Shown piece by piece: positions 45,846 through 55,929 of a stretch of DNA of 64,000 nt. Numbering within the stretch: the first letter of the stretch is position 1; every line of letters starts with the position of its first letter. The position numbers and the translations under genes are program-made. The notes under the pieces are model-generated. The model made no database searches, was not told where the DNA came from, and saw only the letters and a list, made by a program, of their open reading frames with translations. Source of the stretch: Hamiltosporidium tvaerminnensis (lineage: Eukaryota; Microsporidia; Dubosqiidae); contig CM061251.1 in NCBI GenBank assembly GCA_022605425.2, positions 527,001 through 591,000 on the forward strand, read 5' to 3'.

Positions 45846-46510
45846 AGAGCGATGATAACCACACTAAAAATCATCTGCTTGGCAATGAGTATGTGAAATT
45901 AATCTGTTCATCGTTCTTTGGATGTTTGGTGGTAATAAAACGACACGACATTTTCGATTGGCCCACAGAAATTTGTATGATAAGGAGAAGATCTACGAAT
46001 GATAAAACGTTTTTACAAATCTATTTTGTAGTTTTTTATGTAACTAGATCGGAGACCGCAGTAGAATTTATAAGTTAGTTCTATTGAGAAAAACGAAACT
46101 AACCATGCTTACTCGGGTTTGAAGAATTGCCGTTTGAGAGATACAAAAATAACACCTTTCATAAAACCACGAATTCTAAGTAACAAGTTAGGCTTGTTGG
46201 TATAAAATTATAATTCCTAGGTGAAATTCTATGTAGGTGGTAAGATAAATCTTAAGGTGGAAATTTATGAGGCACGGGAAATATAGAGTAAGTGGAGCCT
46301 TTATTGGTCTTTTAAAACCTAAACTAGTTCCGGCCTGTGATAACACACCAGGAAACGAATATATTGAGCCACGGGCAACTTTGATCTATTGAATTGATCA
46401 TATAACATTTTAAGTATAGGGTCTCAGGAGACACACATGGAGTATGGTGAGCAGTTATCTATGTAAACCTAGAACTTTGTTAATCCAAAAAAATGATATA
46501 ACATATGCCA
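45846..46510 (+). repeat. Dispersed repeat family A, copy 4
   Basis: Forward orientation, about 665 bp and the most diverged of the five, from GATGATAACCACACTAAAAA to a degenerate end near ATATAACATATGCCAG. The outermost TGATACTTTTAAATAAA segment is not recognisable here. The short open frame at 45893-46078 is not conserved. Confidence 0.8.
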
Positions 46511-46845
46511 GATTTTTTCGAAGAATGTCTTTTTTATTGAAGAAAAACTTATGTTGGTTTCTTTTTTGAAATAATAGAAGTATTTAAATTTGTATTAAAT
46601 GAAATTTGAGTCTTGGTTTTTACAACAATTTATGAATGTATTTACTATTTGTATATTGCATATATTTCTGTTGGCAATTTTCTAATCTAGACCTAACTGC
46701 TACAAAAAAGAACAAAATTAGTGACCTATCAAACAATTATAGATTAATCTGAAATGGAATTAAAACAAACCGCAAATTTACTTAATTCTGTCTTATTGAT
46801 AATCTACTACTTTTGTATTATAAATATTAATAAAAGAAAAAAAGT
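46511..46845. other. AT-rich spacer
   Basis: No gene seen. It lies between the repeat and the decayed hydrolase gene. Confidence 0.45.
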
Positions 46846-47520
46846 ATGAAACTAGTAATTATAAAATTGATCTCTGATACATTTTGTTATTTATTTTATG
46901 ACGATCAAGAAGCATTCATTATAGATTTATATGATGATAGTATAATTGATAAACTATTATCTTCGGAGATGAATAAAGATTTTCTAGATGAAAAAGACAT
47001 TGAGGCATTAAATAAGAAAAATAAAGAAAGAAAATAAATATTCGCATTTTTTACTGAACCATCAATGGAAGAAGAAAGAATTAAAACGTATCTCAAAACC
47101 AAATATGGTGATTCCACCAAAGTATTTCTTCCCGAAGCAAATAATAAAAAAGAGGTAACTATTAAACATATGAAAGATGGTACAATCATAAAATGTATAA
47201 AGACACCAGGTCACAGCTTGTATTCAAAGTGTTTTTTTGTAAAGTTAAATGATAATAGCAAGGCATATACCGCTGTTGGTAATTTATTTTCTTTTCTTGG
47301 ATGTAACGTTTCACATATATTCTCTAAAGAAATGTATGTAAAAAGTCTAAATAAAATTAAATAAGAAATTGATAAAGAATCTATTGTTTTGTACAAAAAA
47401 GATGAAAAAGCCAAAAATTTAGCATTTATAAAAAATAATAAATATGAAATATCTGATATAATATCAAAGAAGTCTTTTCTAAAATGTAAAGATGAAATAA
47501 TGTATAATCCTTTTTTTTAA
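46846..47520 (+). pseudogene. Decayed glyoxalase II-like metallo-hydrolase gene
   Basis: A single frame from the ATG at 46846 to the final TAA at 47518 is interrupted by two in-frame stops at 47035 and 47362. The N-terminus, ISDTFCYLFYDDQEAFIIDL, matches the opening of hydroxyacylglutathione hydrolase (LSDNYxYLIxDExxxxAxxVDP). Further on, IKCIKTPGHSLYSKCFFV corresponds to the LHTPGHTxGSxCFYV block with its His kept, and AYTAVGNLFSFLGC corresponds to the FTGDTLFxxGC block with the metal-binding Asp replaced by Asn. The THxHxDH zinc motif is missing in this frame (TEPSMEE at the aligned place), though a shifted frame at 47042 reads SHFLLNH. The loss of metal ligands plus stops indicates a dead gene. 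If intact, it would hydrolyse S-lactoylglutathione. Confidence 0.6.
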
Positions 47521-48205
47521 TTGTGGTAAATATTTTAAATGGTCTAGTGAAACTAAAAAATTTGAAAAAATGGTTAAAAAAATAAAAAAAAGTCCAACTT
47601 AAAAAACATGGTTATAATTATTAAACAATGTTTTATTGCAAAATATAGATTTTTTGATTCAAATCTCTTTAAGATTTTCTATTAAAATTTTTCTTTAAAT
47701 TTTCTTTACAATTTCATTTTAATTAGTTACAACATAAATTAGATAAATTAAAATTCTAAAATATTTGGCTAGCTCATACATATACTCAAAGCATATGATA
47801 TTTACAACAAATTTTGTATTGTTGAGTTGAATAATATTTTTTTTAAATCAAATAATTGCTATTTTATATATTTTATACAGCCGAAATGTTTTTTTCTATA
47901 CATTATTTATAACGAATTATCACGAATTTCATAATCTTACATACAAATTTTTTTTGTATTTAATTTAAATTAACTTACGTTTTGCATTTTAAAAATGTCT
48001 AGTTTAAGAAAATTAAGTTTTTCCCTACACATTTGCCAATGGTTATTTTTAATTTCGGTGTCGAAAAAATCCGATTTCTAATAAAAATTTACCAATTTAG
48101 TTCTTCGATAAATAAAATATTTTGTTTTTATTTTCGTTAAAACATGTATAATTTTTAATGAAAAAACAAAGAAAATAAAGTATTCAAAGATATTTAATAT
48201 AAAAT
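47521..48205. other. Intergenic, no gene seen
   Basis: AT-rich DNA 3' of the bHLH gene. Nothing recognised. Confidence 0.5.
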
Positions 48206-49045
48206 CTATCGAGAACAAAAAATACATTTTTCATTTTTAAATGATTTCAGGTTTTTGATACACCGATTATGAAAATTCTTATTACAAGAACTACATATAA
48301 AACAAACTTCGGTAATTAAATCATCACATATCAGACAAATAGGAATTTTTTTTGTTGAATTTAAAGTTAAAAGATTATTTTCATCATTTTTATTCTGTGC
48401 TTCTTTCCAATTGGTATGGTAAATTGTTTCTTTTTCTTCGCCCTGCTTCGATTCCGAGGAGTAATATTTAATATTTTTAAAATTCATGCTTTCATTTTTG
48501 TCTGTTTTGTAAATTTTAAATCTATTTTCGGTTTCAAAATTACAAAAAGTTGATTCGGGCAGCATAAAATTTGTAGGTGAAGCAATATTTTTTGGATAAT
48601 CAAATTTTCTCATCAAATCGTCTTTTTTTTCAAAAGATTGAATTTTAATTTTATTTTCTGACACGAAATCTACTTGTTTATAATTTTTTTCCTGTAAAAA
48701 TTTAGATTGACTCAAAAGTATTTTTTTATTTCTAAATAAATATGGTTGTTCTTGTAAAATATTTGTAGTTATTTTCATCAAGTCTTTTTTCTTTGATTCC
48801 TCATTGGTTTCATACGATTTATATTCATCTAAATCTACTTTTCTCGGGAATTTTAAGTCACTATTATTGATGCCACTGTAGAATTCAAGATATTTGATAT
48901 ATTTTATTGCCTCTTCAAGCACAGTAAGTGTACTACTTCTACGATGAGATAGATTAGGTATTAGAAATCTTAATACATTAATGCAATTTTTTTGTCTACT
49001 TCTTCTTTTCTTCTCATTAAATTTATGAGACTCTTTGTTCTTCAT
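48206..49045 (-). CDS. bHLH transcription factor with C-terminal PHD-like finger
   Basis: A 279-aa nuclear regulator candidate. The start is the ATG at 49045; the codon before it is an in-frame TTG. Residues about 8-55 form a basic helix-loop-helix: the basic part HKFNEKKRRSRQ has the H-E-R arrangement (0, +4, +8) of E-box binders, followed by CINVLRFLIPNL, a loop, and TLTVLEEAIKYIKYLE. The middle, residues 60-235, is polar, K/E/N-rich and probably disordered. The last 43 residues have eight ligands spaced C-x2-C-x10-C-x2-C-x4-H-x2-C-x11-C-x2-C (CLIC, CSSC, FHNRC, CIFC). This is the C4HC3 order of PHD fingers, slightly compact. The combination suggests a DNA-binding dimer that also contacts chromatin or a partner protein. 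No C-run precedes the start. I know of no standard family with this pairing. Confidence 0.8.
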   Translation of the reverse strand: MKNKESHKFNEKKRRSRQKNCINVLRFLIPNLSHRRSSTLTVLEEAIKYIKYLEFYSGINNSDLKFPRKVDLDEYKSYETNEESKKKDLMKITTNILQEQPYLFRNKKILLSQSKFLQEKNYKQVDFVSENKIKIQSFEKKDDLMRKFDYPKNIASPTNFMLPESTFCNFETENRFKIYKTDKNESMNFKNIKYYSSESKQGEEKETIYHTNWKEAQNKNDENNLLTLNSTKKIPICLICDDLITEVCFICSSCNKNFHNRCIKNLKSFKNEKCIFCSR

Positions 49046-50333
49046 CAATCCTCAACACCATAGAAATTATTTATAAATTGGTTCTCTGTTTCTTAGAACA
49101 TATCAAATAATTCTATTTTTCAAAACTTCATATTTGCTTTCAGATTTAATTTATTTCGAAATGAATAATTTAATTATATCAAATTTAATTAAAGTGATTC
49201 AATAGATTGAAAAATTAAGTATATATACATTCATTTCTATTATGGAATCAAAAAAAAAGAATTCCGTAATAAAAATTTAAAATTCAATAATGTTCTAGAT
49301 TTACTCAATAAAAAATAAATGCAAATCACTTATATTTAGATTGTTTCTGCTTTATACATAATATAACAAATATATCATGCATATTGTTTATTCGCAATAT
49401 TTTTGATTTCATTTTAATTGAAATCATATTTTTTCTTACAATTTAATTTGTGAGTAATTAGCTATCAAATTTAGTCGTAAAAAAACCAAAATGATGAAAT
49501 TAAACAGGAAGTTATTCAAATGCGCGATTTTACACATTTATTTCGTATTATTACGCAATAATTTATTATGCTTATCGTCTAATCAAATACTTGAACATTC
49601 ACATTTTAATCCTTCAAATTTTCTTTCTATTTGTAAAATCTTCAACAAAAAAACAACTCTAGCAGATAAAACATCATGAAATGTGATTCTATTGCTTGTA
49701 AAGTTAAAATATATTCTATAAACTGGTTGTTTGTTTTATAAGTTGAAATAATCAAATGATTATCTTTATTTATCATTAAATTTAATAAATTTAAAATAAT
49801 GGTTAGAATAATATTATTTATTGGTTGCTCAAATAGTGATAACCTTGTCTATTTCATATTATAGTTAATAAATTTATTGTTATTTTTGTAAAAAAAACAT
49901 AAATATCTGTAAAAGTTACGTTTAATAATAAAAATTCTCTTAAACTTCTAAATCGATAGACTTTTTTATAATTTTATGATCTTTACAAGTTACTTTTAAC
50001 TGTAAAAATTCTCATGAAAATTGTAAATTTATAAATTTTTTTGTAATTAAATTATTTGCTTTGATAAATTACAAAGAAAAAAATGTAAATATACAACTCT
50101 ACAATAATAAATAGAAAATATTAAATATAATTTTATTGATTTCTGTAAATTTATCGTAAAAATTTATTTTATAAATAAAATATTAAATACAAATTGCATG
50201 TCTGCATTTTTCATGCACAAAGAACTTTTCTAATGTTGTTATCTTCCCATATCTTTTTTAACTGAAATATAGAATACGATTTAGAATACTATTTTATGTT
50301 TTTTTTATAAAAATGTTTTTATAACTTTTTTAG
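49046..50333. other. Intergenic region
   Basis: AT-rich. The only candidate is the short open frame at 49494-49679, listed separately. Confidence 0.45.
49494..49679 (+). CDS. Possible small secreted protein, 61 aa
   Basis: Starting at the second of two adjacent ATGs, the peptide begins MKLNRKLFKCAILHIYFVLL, a signal-peptide-like arrangement. It continues with a short polar tail. There is no C-run before the start and no family match. In DNA this AT-rich it may equally be chance. Confidence 0.25.
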   Translation: MKLNRKLFKCAILHIYFVLLRNNLLCLSSNQILEHSHFNPSNFLSICKIFNKKTTLADKTS

Positions 50334-50336
50334 CCC
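50334..50336 (+). promoter_or_regulatory. CCC start-proximal signal of NC2-alpha gene
   Basis: CCC 14 nt before the ATG at 50351. Confidence 0.45.
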
Positions 50337-50350
50337 ATTTATTTGCGTAA

Positions 50351-50629
50351 ATGAAAAAATCAAAAGAAATACAAAAAAAAAGAATCAACAAATTTCCTGC
50401 TGCCAGAATAAAAAGAATAATGCAAAGTGATGAAGAAATAGGAAAAGTAAGTACATCGGCTCCAATCGTTTTGGGTAAAGCTATAGAATTGTTTATGAAA
50501 GATATTATTATGTCATCAGTAGAAATTTCTAAAAAAAATAAAAGTAGTAAAATTACTATGAAAGAACTTGAAAATTTAATATCAGAAGTTCCAAAATTTG
50601 ATTTTCTAAATATTCTTATTAATAAATAA
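50351..50629 (+). CDS. BUR6: Negative cofactor 2 alpha (DRAP1/Bur6), histone-fold
   Basis: The NC2 alpha subunit pairs with NC2 beta (Dr1) on TBP-bound promoters and represses or tunes RNA polymerase II initiation. The 92-aa product is nearly only the histone fold. KFPAARIKRIMQSDEEIGKV matches the DRAP1 opening (RFPxARIKKIMQxDEEVGKV). STSAPIVLGKAIELFMKDII is the central helix, and KITMKELENLISEVPKFDFL the last helix. The long acidic/proline tail of animal DRAP1 is absent, as in compact fungal-type forms. CCC lies 14 nt upstream of the ATG. The minus-strand open frame over it is a shadow. A CBF/NF-Y C-type subunit or Dpb3 is less likely given the MQ-DEEIGKV signature. Confidence 0.9.
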   Translation: MKKSKEIQKKRINKFPAARIKRIMQSDEEIGKVSTSAPIVLGKAIELFMKDIIMSSVEISKKNKSSKITMKELENLISEVPKFDFLNILINK

Positions 50630-50965
50630 ATATTCATGGTTTTTTTGCAATTTTATATTACGTTTTATAGTTCTTTTGGTCTTCAATCTGTAAATAAGCA
50701 TTCGTAAATGTAAAAGTAAATATATTTTTTACTTATCAAGTAGTGTGTCTTTATATTCTCAACAAATAAAATTTATATTGTTTTTAGTAGTTTATTATAT
50801 CTTATTTAATCTAATATTTCATTTGTTTTATAAATATTTTTGGTTTATTGTCTTTATCGGTTATAATCGAAATATTGAAAAATTTAATTGAGTTAATAAG
50901 CAAATCAAAGAATTGTAACACTTCATGTTTATTTTAATAGATTTTTTGATACTTAAGAGAATCTA
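50630..50965. other. Intergenic, no gene seen
   Basis: AT-rich spacer between NC2-alpha and a repeat copy. Confidence 0.45.
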
Positions 50966-51683
50966 GAGGGTTATAACCATTTGAAAAACCATTTGCTTGT
51001 CAATGAATAGGCGGAATTGATATATGAATTAATTGTTTGGATTTTTTGTGGGACTATAATCACACTTCATTTTTGTTTCCCCATTCAAATATACAGTGAA
51101 GAGAGTATACACAAAATCACCCAAAACTGCTACAAACTTAGTTCATGGTTTTTAATAAATATATATTGAAGAATGAAATTGTAGTTGTTGGTAATTGCGA
51201 TGTAAAAGCATGGAAACCTGGCCTCGTTCACTCGGGTTAGAAGACCTAGCCTTTGTGAGATAAAAAAGCATTCTCTTTAAGAAACTAGAAATTCTAGGTA
51301 GTAATTTATATCTGTTGATATAACATTGAAACACCAGGGTGGATTTTATTTAGGCACCGAGATATATTTTACTCGGATGGAATTCGGTTTTGAAAGTTTT
51401 GAATTTTTGGAAATTCTGCGGGTCCGAAAATCATAAAGAGTGTTTCTACATGTGATAAGATACCATGATACGACATTAAACAACCTCGAGTAACTTACCC
51501 GCTCATTAAATAGTTATACACACCTTTTAAATGAAAATGTTTGGGATGTATGTATCGAAAGAATACCGAAGAAGTATTAGAGGATCAGTTATCTATGTTA
51601 AACCTATAACTACCTCAATGTCATGAAAACAATATAACACTTGCCACTATTTTAAAAAGATGTGATACTTTTAAATAAAAAAA
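50966..51683 (+). repeat. Dispersed repeat family A, copy 5
   Basis: Forward orientation, about 718 bp, ending AACACTTGCCAC, then GATGTGATACTTTTAAATAA, identical in its terminal part to copy 3. It has diverged more in the first 200 bp. Confidence 0.85.
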
Positions 51684-52779
51684 TTATCTATTTCAATCTT
51701 TATAAATTTCCTATTTCGTTATCTAAGGTTAATTAAAGTACCTGCTTATACCACCATATCGATGTAAAATTGTTATAAATTAGAATTAAACAGTTAAAAT
51801 TTTTATATTTCTATTAAAGCTTCTTATACATATTTTTGTTTTTTTGTACCTAAAAAATCGAAGTTTAAATGTACTTACATTAAATGTCACTTATAATGTA
51901 ATTTAAGGTTACTGATAAATATATTTAACTATATCTAAAACTTATGCTCGTTCTTGAAATTTTACATATGGAAATTTTTTTCAAGTCTTCGGTAGACGGG
52001 ATTTTAGGTCCAATTAAAAAAAATTACATAAAAATTTTATATGATTCAGATATGTTATTAACAATTTCAAAATAATCAAGAAATGTATAAATTAAACTTG
52101 TGTGTATAAAACGAAAGTATAAATACTAAAAAGCTACTCACTTTTGAGATGTAAATATCTTAAGATTTGTTATTATAACTAAAAGTTTCCCATAAAAGAA
52201 ATAAATATATTTGGTTTGTTGATTTTTAGGAATATTATGTAAATGAACATTTGCAAATTTTATAATTGCTGATTTTTCTAGAAAAAAAACAAATAATTTT
52301 TTATGGTAATATTATTCGAGTATGATGATATTTTTAGTGTCAAATGATTTTGATATCAGAAAATCTTTGAAAGGTTTTTGATTTACATTTTTACAATTAT
52401 TTGTGATCTAAATAAAAAGTTTTGAAAAAATTTGATTGTTAGTTTAAAATTATTATATTCAATTTTATTAAGAATATTTAGAATAAAATGAATATTCTTG
52501 TAAACTAATTTATTTATATATTTGTTTAAAAAAGTAATTTTTTATTGTTCTTAATGTTTTATATTTATTCAACTACTAATAAGATTGAATGCAATAGTAT
52601 ATCGATTTGAATTACATATTATCTCTTATCTTATATTAAAATGATTAGATAAATATTTCTAATTTTACTTGAAATGGATAAAAGAATGGTTTTTCGTTCT
52701 GGTTTCATTTTAATTTGATATAAGTATTTATAAATTTATCTTTTTTTTATAATTTTTGAAAATTTTTTGTAACCTTGAA
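51684..52779. other. Intergenic upstream of photolyase
   Basis: AT-rich with no gene. No CCC is seen before the photolyase ATG, only ACC at 52772-52774. Confidence 0.5.
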
Positions 52780-54072
52780 ATGGAAAATAGGATTATCGAA
52801 ATGATCGAAAATAAAAATACGAAAAATATTTTATATTTAATGCAACGAGATAAAAGAATTCATGATAACTATTCTGTGTTGTACTCAATGGAGTTGGCTA
52901 ATGCATTATCTAGCGAATATTTTATTGGTACAATACTAGACGAAATCAAATTAAATGAACGGCAAAGAACTTTTGTTATTGAAGGACTTAAGGAAATTGA
53001 AGATGAATGTAAAGAATACAATATATATTTTTATTTGATAGATAAATTGGAAGAATTTTGTGCACAATATAATATTGACTGTATTGTGACCGATTTTTCT
53101 CCGTTGAAAGAATTCGATAAGTTTTACGAAAAGTTAAGAAGCTTATGCAAAAAACATAAATATTCGTTTTATGTTGTGGATTCACATAATATGGTTCCAT
53201 GTAAACTAATACCGACTTATTATAAATCTTCAAAGGCCGTCAAAACAAGATTGTACCAAAAATACAACCAGTATTTCAAAGATTTTGATACAATTAAATT
53301 TTATACAAATAATGATTCCAAAAGATGTAAAGAAATCAAAAACAATTTTCCAAAAACAACTGTAACGAATGGATTTAAAGGTGGGTACTCAAATGGAATG
53401 AAAGAAGTCGAATCATTCTTTGAAAATAGATTCGAAAATTATGATAAGTATAGAAATAAACCAGATTATGATGTACTGAGTAATTTATCGCCATGGATAG
53501 TCTCAGGTCAAATTAGTGCACAAAAAGTTGTATGGCTTGCATGTCATAAATTTTCAAATAAAAATGAAAATCTTGACACTTTTCTCAACGAAATATTTGT
53601 GTGGAAAGAAACGGCTGAACATTTCTGTTTATACAATAAAGATTATGATAATATTAATGGAGCATTACCATGGGCATATTCAACTTTGATGGATCATCAA
53701 GAAGATGAGCGAAACAATATTTATACGCTTGAACAGCTTGAAAAGGCAACTACTCATGATGATTTATGGAATGCAGGTCAAAAAGAAATGCTCATTACAG
53801 GAAAGATGCACGGATATGTGCGAATGTATTGGGCTAAGCAAATATTAAAATGGATACAAGATCCAAAAAAGGCGGTAGAAACCGCAGTTCAGTTAAATGA
53901 TAAATATTCTATTGATGGAAATTCTCCAAATGGTTATTTGGGGGTTATGTGGTGCATATGTGGTTCAATGGATTACGGATTTGCAGAAAGACCCATAATA
54001 GGCAAGATTAGACCAATGAATGCATTCAAAGCACCAAAGTATGTTGCAAAATGGGCAAATAAAAAGATTTAA
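52780..54072 (+). CDS. PHR: Class II CPD photolyase
   Basis: A light-driven flavoenzyme that splits cyclobutane pyrimidine dimers. The ATG at 52780 is used; the open frame begins with a TTG at 52756. The 430-aa product is a typical class II length. Its signature blocks are YLMQRDKRIHDNYSVLYSME near the start (the family has YWMQRDQRxxDNWALLYAQ), FVWKETAEHFCLYN, ALPWAYSTL, HGYVRMYWAKQILKW and NPNGYLGxMW-like SPNGYLGVMWCICG followed by AERPIIGKIRPMN, the FAD-proximal C-terminal core. No frame breaks or missing core blocks are seen. Photolyase is reported in some microsporidia (Antonospora locustae) but not universal, and would protect spores exposed to sunlight. Confidence 0.96.
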   Translation: MENRIIEMIENKNTKNILYLMQRDKRIHDNYSVLYSMELANALSSEYFIGTILDEIKLNERQRTFVIEGLKEIEDECKEYNIYFYLIDKLEEFCAQYNIDCIVTDFSPLKEFDKFYEKLRSLCKKHKYSFYVVDSHNMVPCKLIPTYYKSSKAVKTRLYQKYNQYFKDFDTIKFYTNNDSKRCKEIKNNFPKTTVTNGFKGGYSNGMKEVESFFENRFENYDKYRNKPDYDVLSNLSPWIVSGQISAQKVVWLACHKFSNKNENLDTFLNEIFVWKETAEHFCLYNKDYDNINGALPWAYSTLMDHQEDERNNIYTLEQLEKATTHDDLWNAGQKEMLITGKMHGYVRMYWAKQILKWIQDPKKAVETAVQLNDKYSIDGNSPNGYLGVMWCICGSMDYGFAERPIIGKIRPMNAFKAPKYVAKWANKKI

Positions 54073-55373
54073 TAAAATGAAATAGTTCGATTTTTGTATA
54101 TTTTTAGATTCTTTCAACTACTTTAATCTATATTTTATAAATAATTACATAAATTAAAAAATTTAGTATATTTACTAGACATATACAACTTATTTGAATT
54201 TTTTTTTTCATATTCAAATGAAAACTCATTGTAAAATATTACAAACTAAATATCACCTTGTCGATTCCTATAAATATTTTTGACTTTTTATGGGTCTTTA
54301 AACACATGATTCTCTATTCGCTACGCATATACTTATCTGATGAATTGATTAAATATTTTAAAGAGTTTTAAGAATTATATTTCGGATTGTTATATATATT
54401 CAGGACTTAATCAAAACATATTTTATTAAATAGGTTGTTTTAGATAAAAACCTTCATAATATTTACATATATATTGGATTTCTTCCAATCCTGAGATTGA
54501 AGCAAATATAAAGTGTTTTTTTCTGGATTTTACATACAGAGAAGCTGTCATAACAAAATAAAAGTCGCTTTTCATTATTTAAACCAAAAATGAAACAAAA
54601 AATGACCTCAAAATTTATCCTCGGTAATAAACCAAATATTTAATAAAACATATATTATAATATCTCCTCATTCATTTAATTAATTATATCATAGAAAATA
54701 TTACAAATTAAACCTCTATTTATGGACTGAACGAAAAATATTTCTATAATTTCATTCAAAGTGCATAATTTGCCTACATCACAAGTAAATTCCTCTATTC
54801 TAGAATAGAAGTATTTCAACATGCTTTCAACGTTTGTAAAAATAATTAATGTCTAAGATAAATAAAAATAAATCTAATAAAAAAACCTATAAAAATATTT
54901 ATATAAAAGCCGTATAAACATAAAAAATTTTTTTTTATTAAACAACTGCCAAAAGCCAAAATTATATCTTGAAAATAATCAAAAACCCTATAAACTATTT
55001 TTAAAATAAATTTCTAAATTAAATCTCTCTTTAAGAAAAAAAGGCAATAAACACAATTTAATTTATAAATATACATCGTGTTATATAACGAGACATCTCT
55101 GTTAGGCTATTTTTATAATATATTGATTATATCTGAATTTTTTTAATAATTAAAAATACGAACCTATAAATATCATTAATTTCAAAACTTAATCAATTAA
55201 TATAAATTTATTGCCAAAATTTGTCAAACTTTATAAAATATTTATAAAATTGGGATTAGATTTTAAATTCAATTTTTATATTTAAATACTTTGATTTAAT
55301 CTTCAAATATTTCTTCTTGTTTTTATTCTACAAATATATAAAGAAAATATAGAATTATAATGAAAGTGAACAA
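54073..55373. other. Intergenic, no gene seen
   Basis: AT-rich. No gene or repeat recognised. Confidence 0.5.
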
Positions 55374-55376
55374 CCC
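55374..55376 (+). promoter_or_regulatory. CCC start-proximal signal
   Basis: CCC only 2 nt before the ATG at 55379. Confidence 0.5.
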
Positions 55377-55378
55377 AT

Positions 55379-55615
55379 ATGCCACATTCTTTATTAGATA
55401 TACTGACGACAACACTTCTTAAAACAGGTAATAAAGAAGAAATAGTAAGTGTTATCAATAAAAAGCTACAAGAAATTTCTTCTGTTACGAATCGATGGGA
55501 GGATCAAAACAATATGTCTGAAGATGAATATGATAAAATATTTTGTCAAATACTAAAATTGGAAGAGGAATATGAAGTTATAGCAAGTTTAAGTAAATTA
55601 AATAAAAATTTTTAA
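55379..55615 (+). CDS. Small hypothetical protein, 78 aa
   Basis: A short acidic helical protein beginning MPHSLLDILTTTLLKTGNKE. The CCC directly before its ATG supports it as a real gene. Its first 35 residues (LLKTGNKEEIVSVINKKLQE) loosely resemble the start of ENY2/Sus1, a subunit shared by SAGA and the mRNA-export complex TREX-2 (pattern LxxTGExExLKxxLxxxL). However, the conserved GW.D part is not clear (RWEDQ at about residue 39). I leave it unnamed. The other option is a lineage-specific coiled-coil protein. Confidence 0.6.
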   Translation: MPHSLLDILTTTLLKTGNKEEIVSVINKKLQEISSVTNRWEDQNNMSEDEYDKIFCQILKLEEEYEVIASLSKLNKNF

Positions 55616-55929
55616 AATGTAAATCAATATTTGTCCAGTAATTCGTTAATAGTAAATTTAAGTATTTTATCTGCTTTGTTGCGGGTATATAGCATAATAT
55701 TTATAGAAATGTAAATTCCGAGATGAAAAAAATATTTTCTTCTAGCTCCGGAGGTTATATAACTTTTTTATTTATACAAATTTAACTATTTTTAAGTTAC
55801 AAAATATGGGTTAGAAGAAAAACGTGAGAAGAATTTAGAAGCAGTTCAATTTGCAAAAATAAATAACGAAATATAAAAACGAAAACCTCATTCTCGGTTA
55901 TATATTAAAGAAAAAGTGAGCGTGTAAGT

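Noticed and set aside
46905-47189. 94-codon minus-strand open frame
   Set aside because: Antisense to the glyoxalase II-like pseudogene, whose plus-strand frame has recognisable motifs.
50305-50637. 110-codon minus-strand open frame
   Set aside because: Antisense to the clear NC2-alpha gene.
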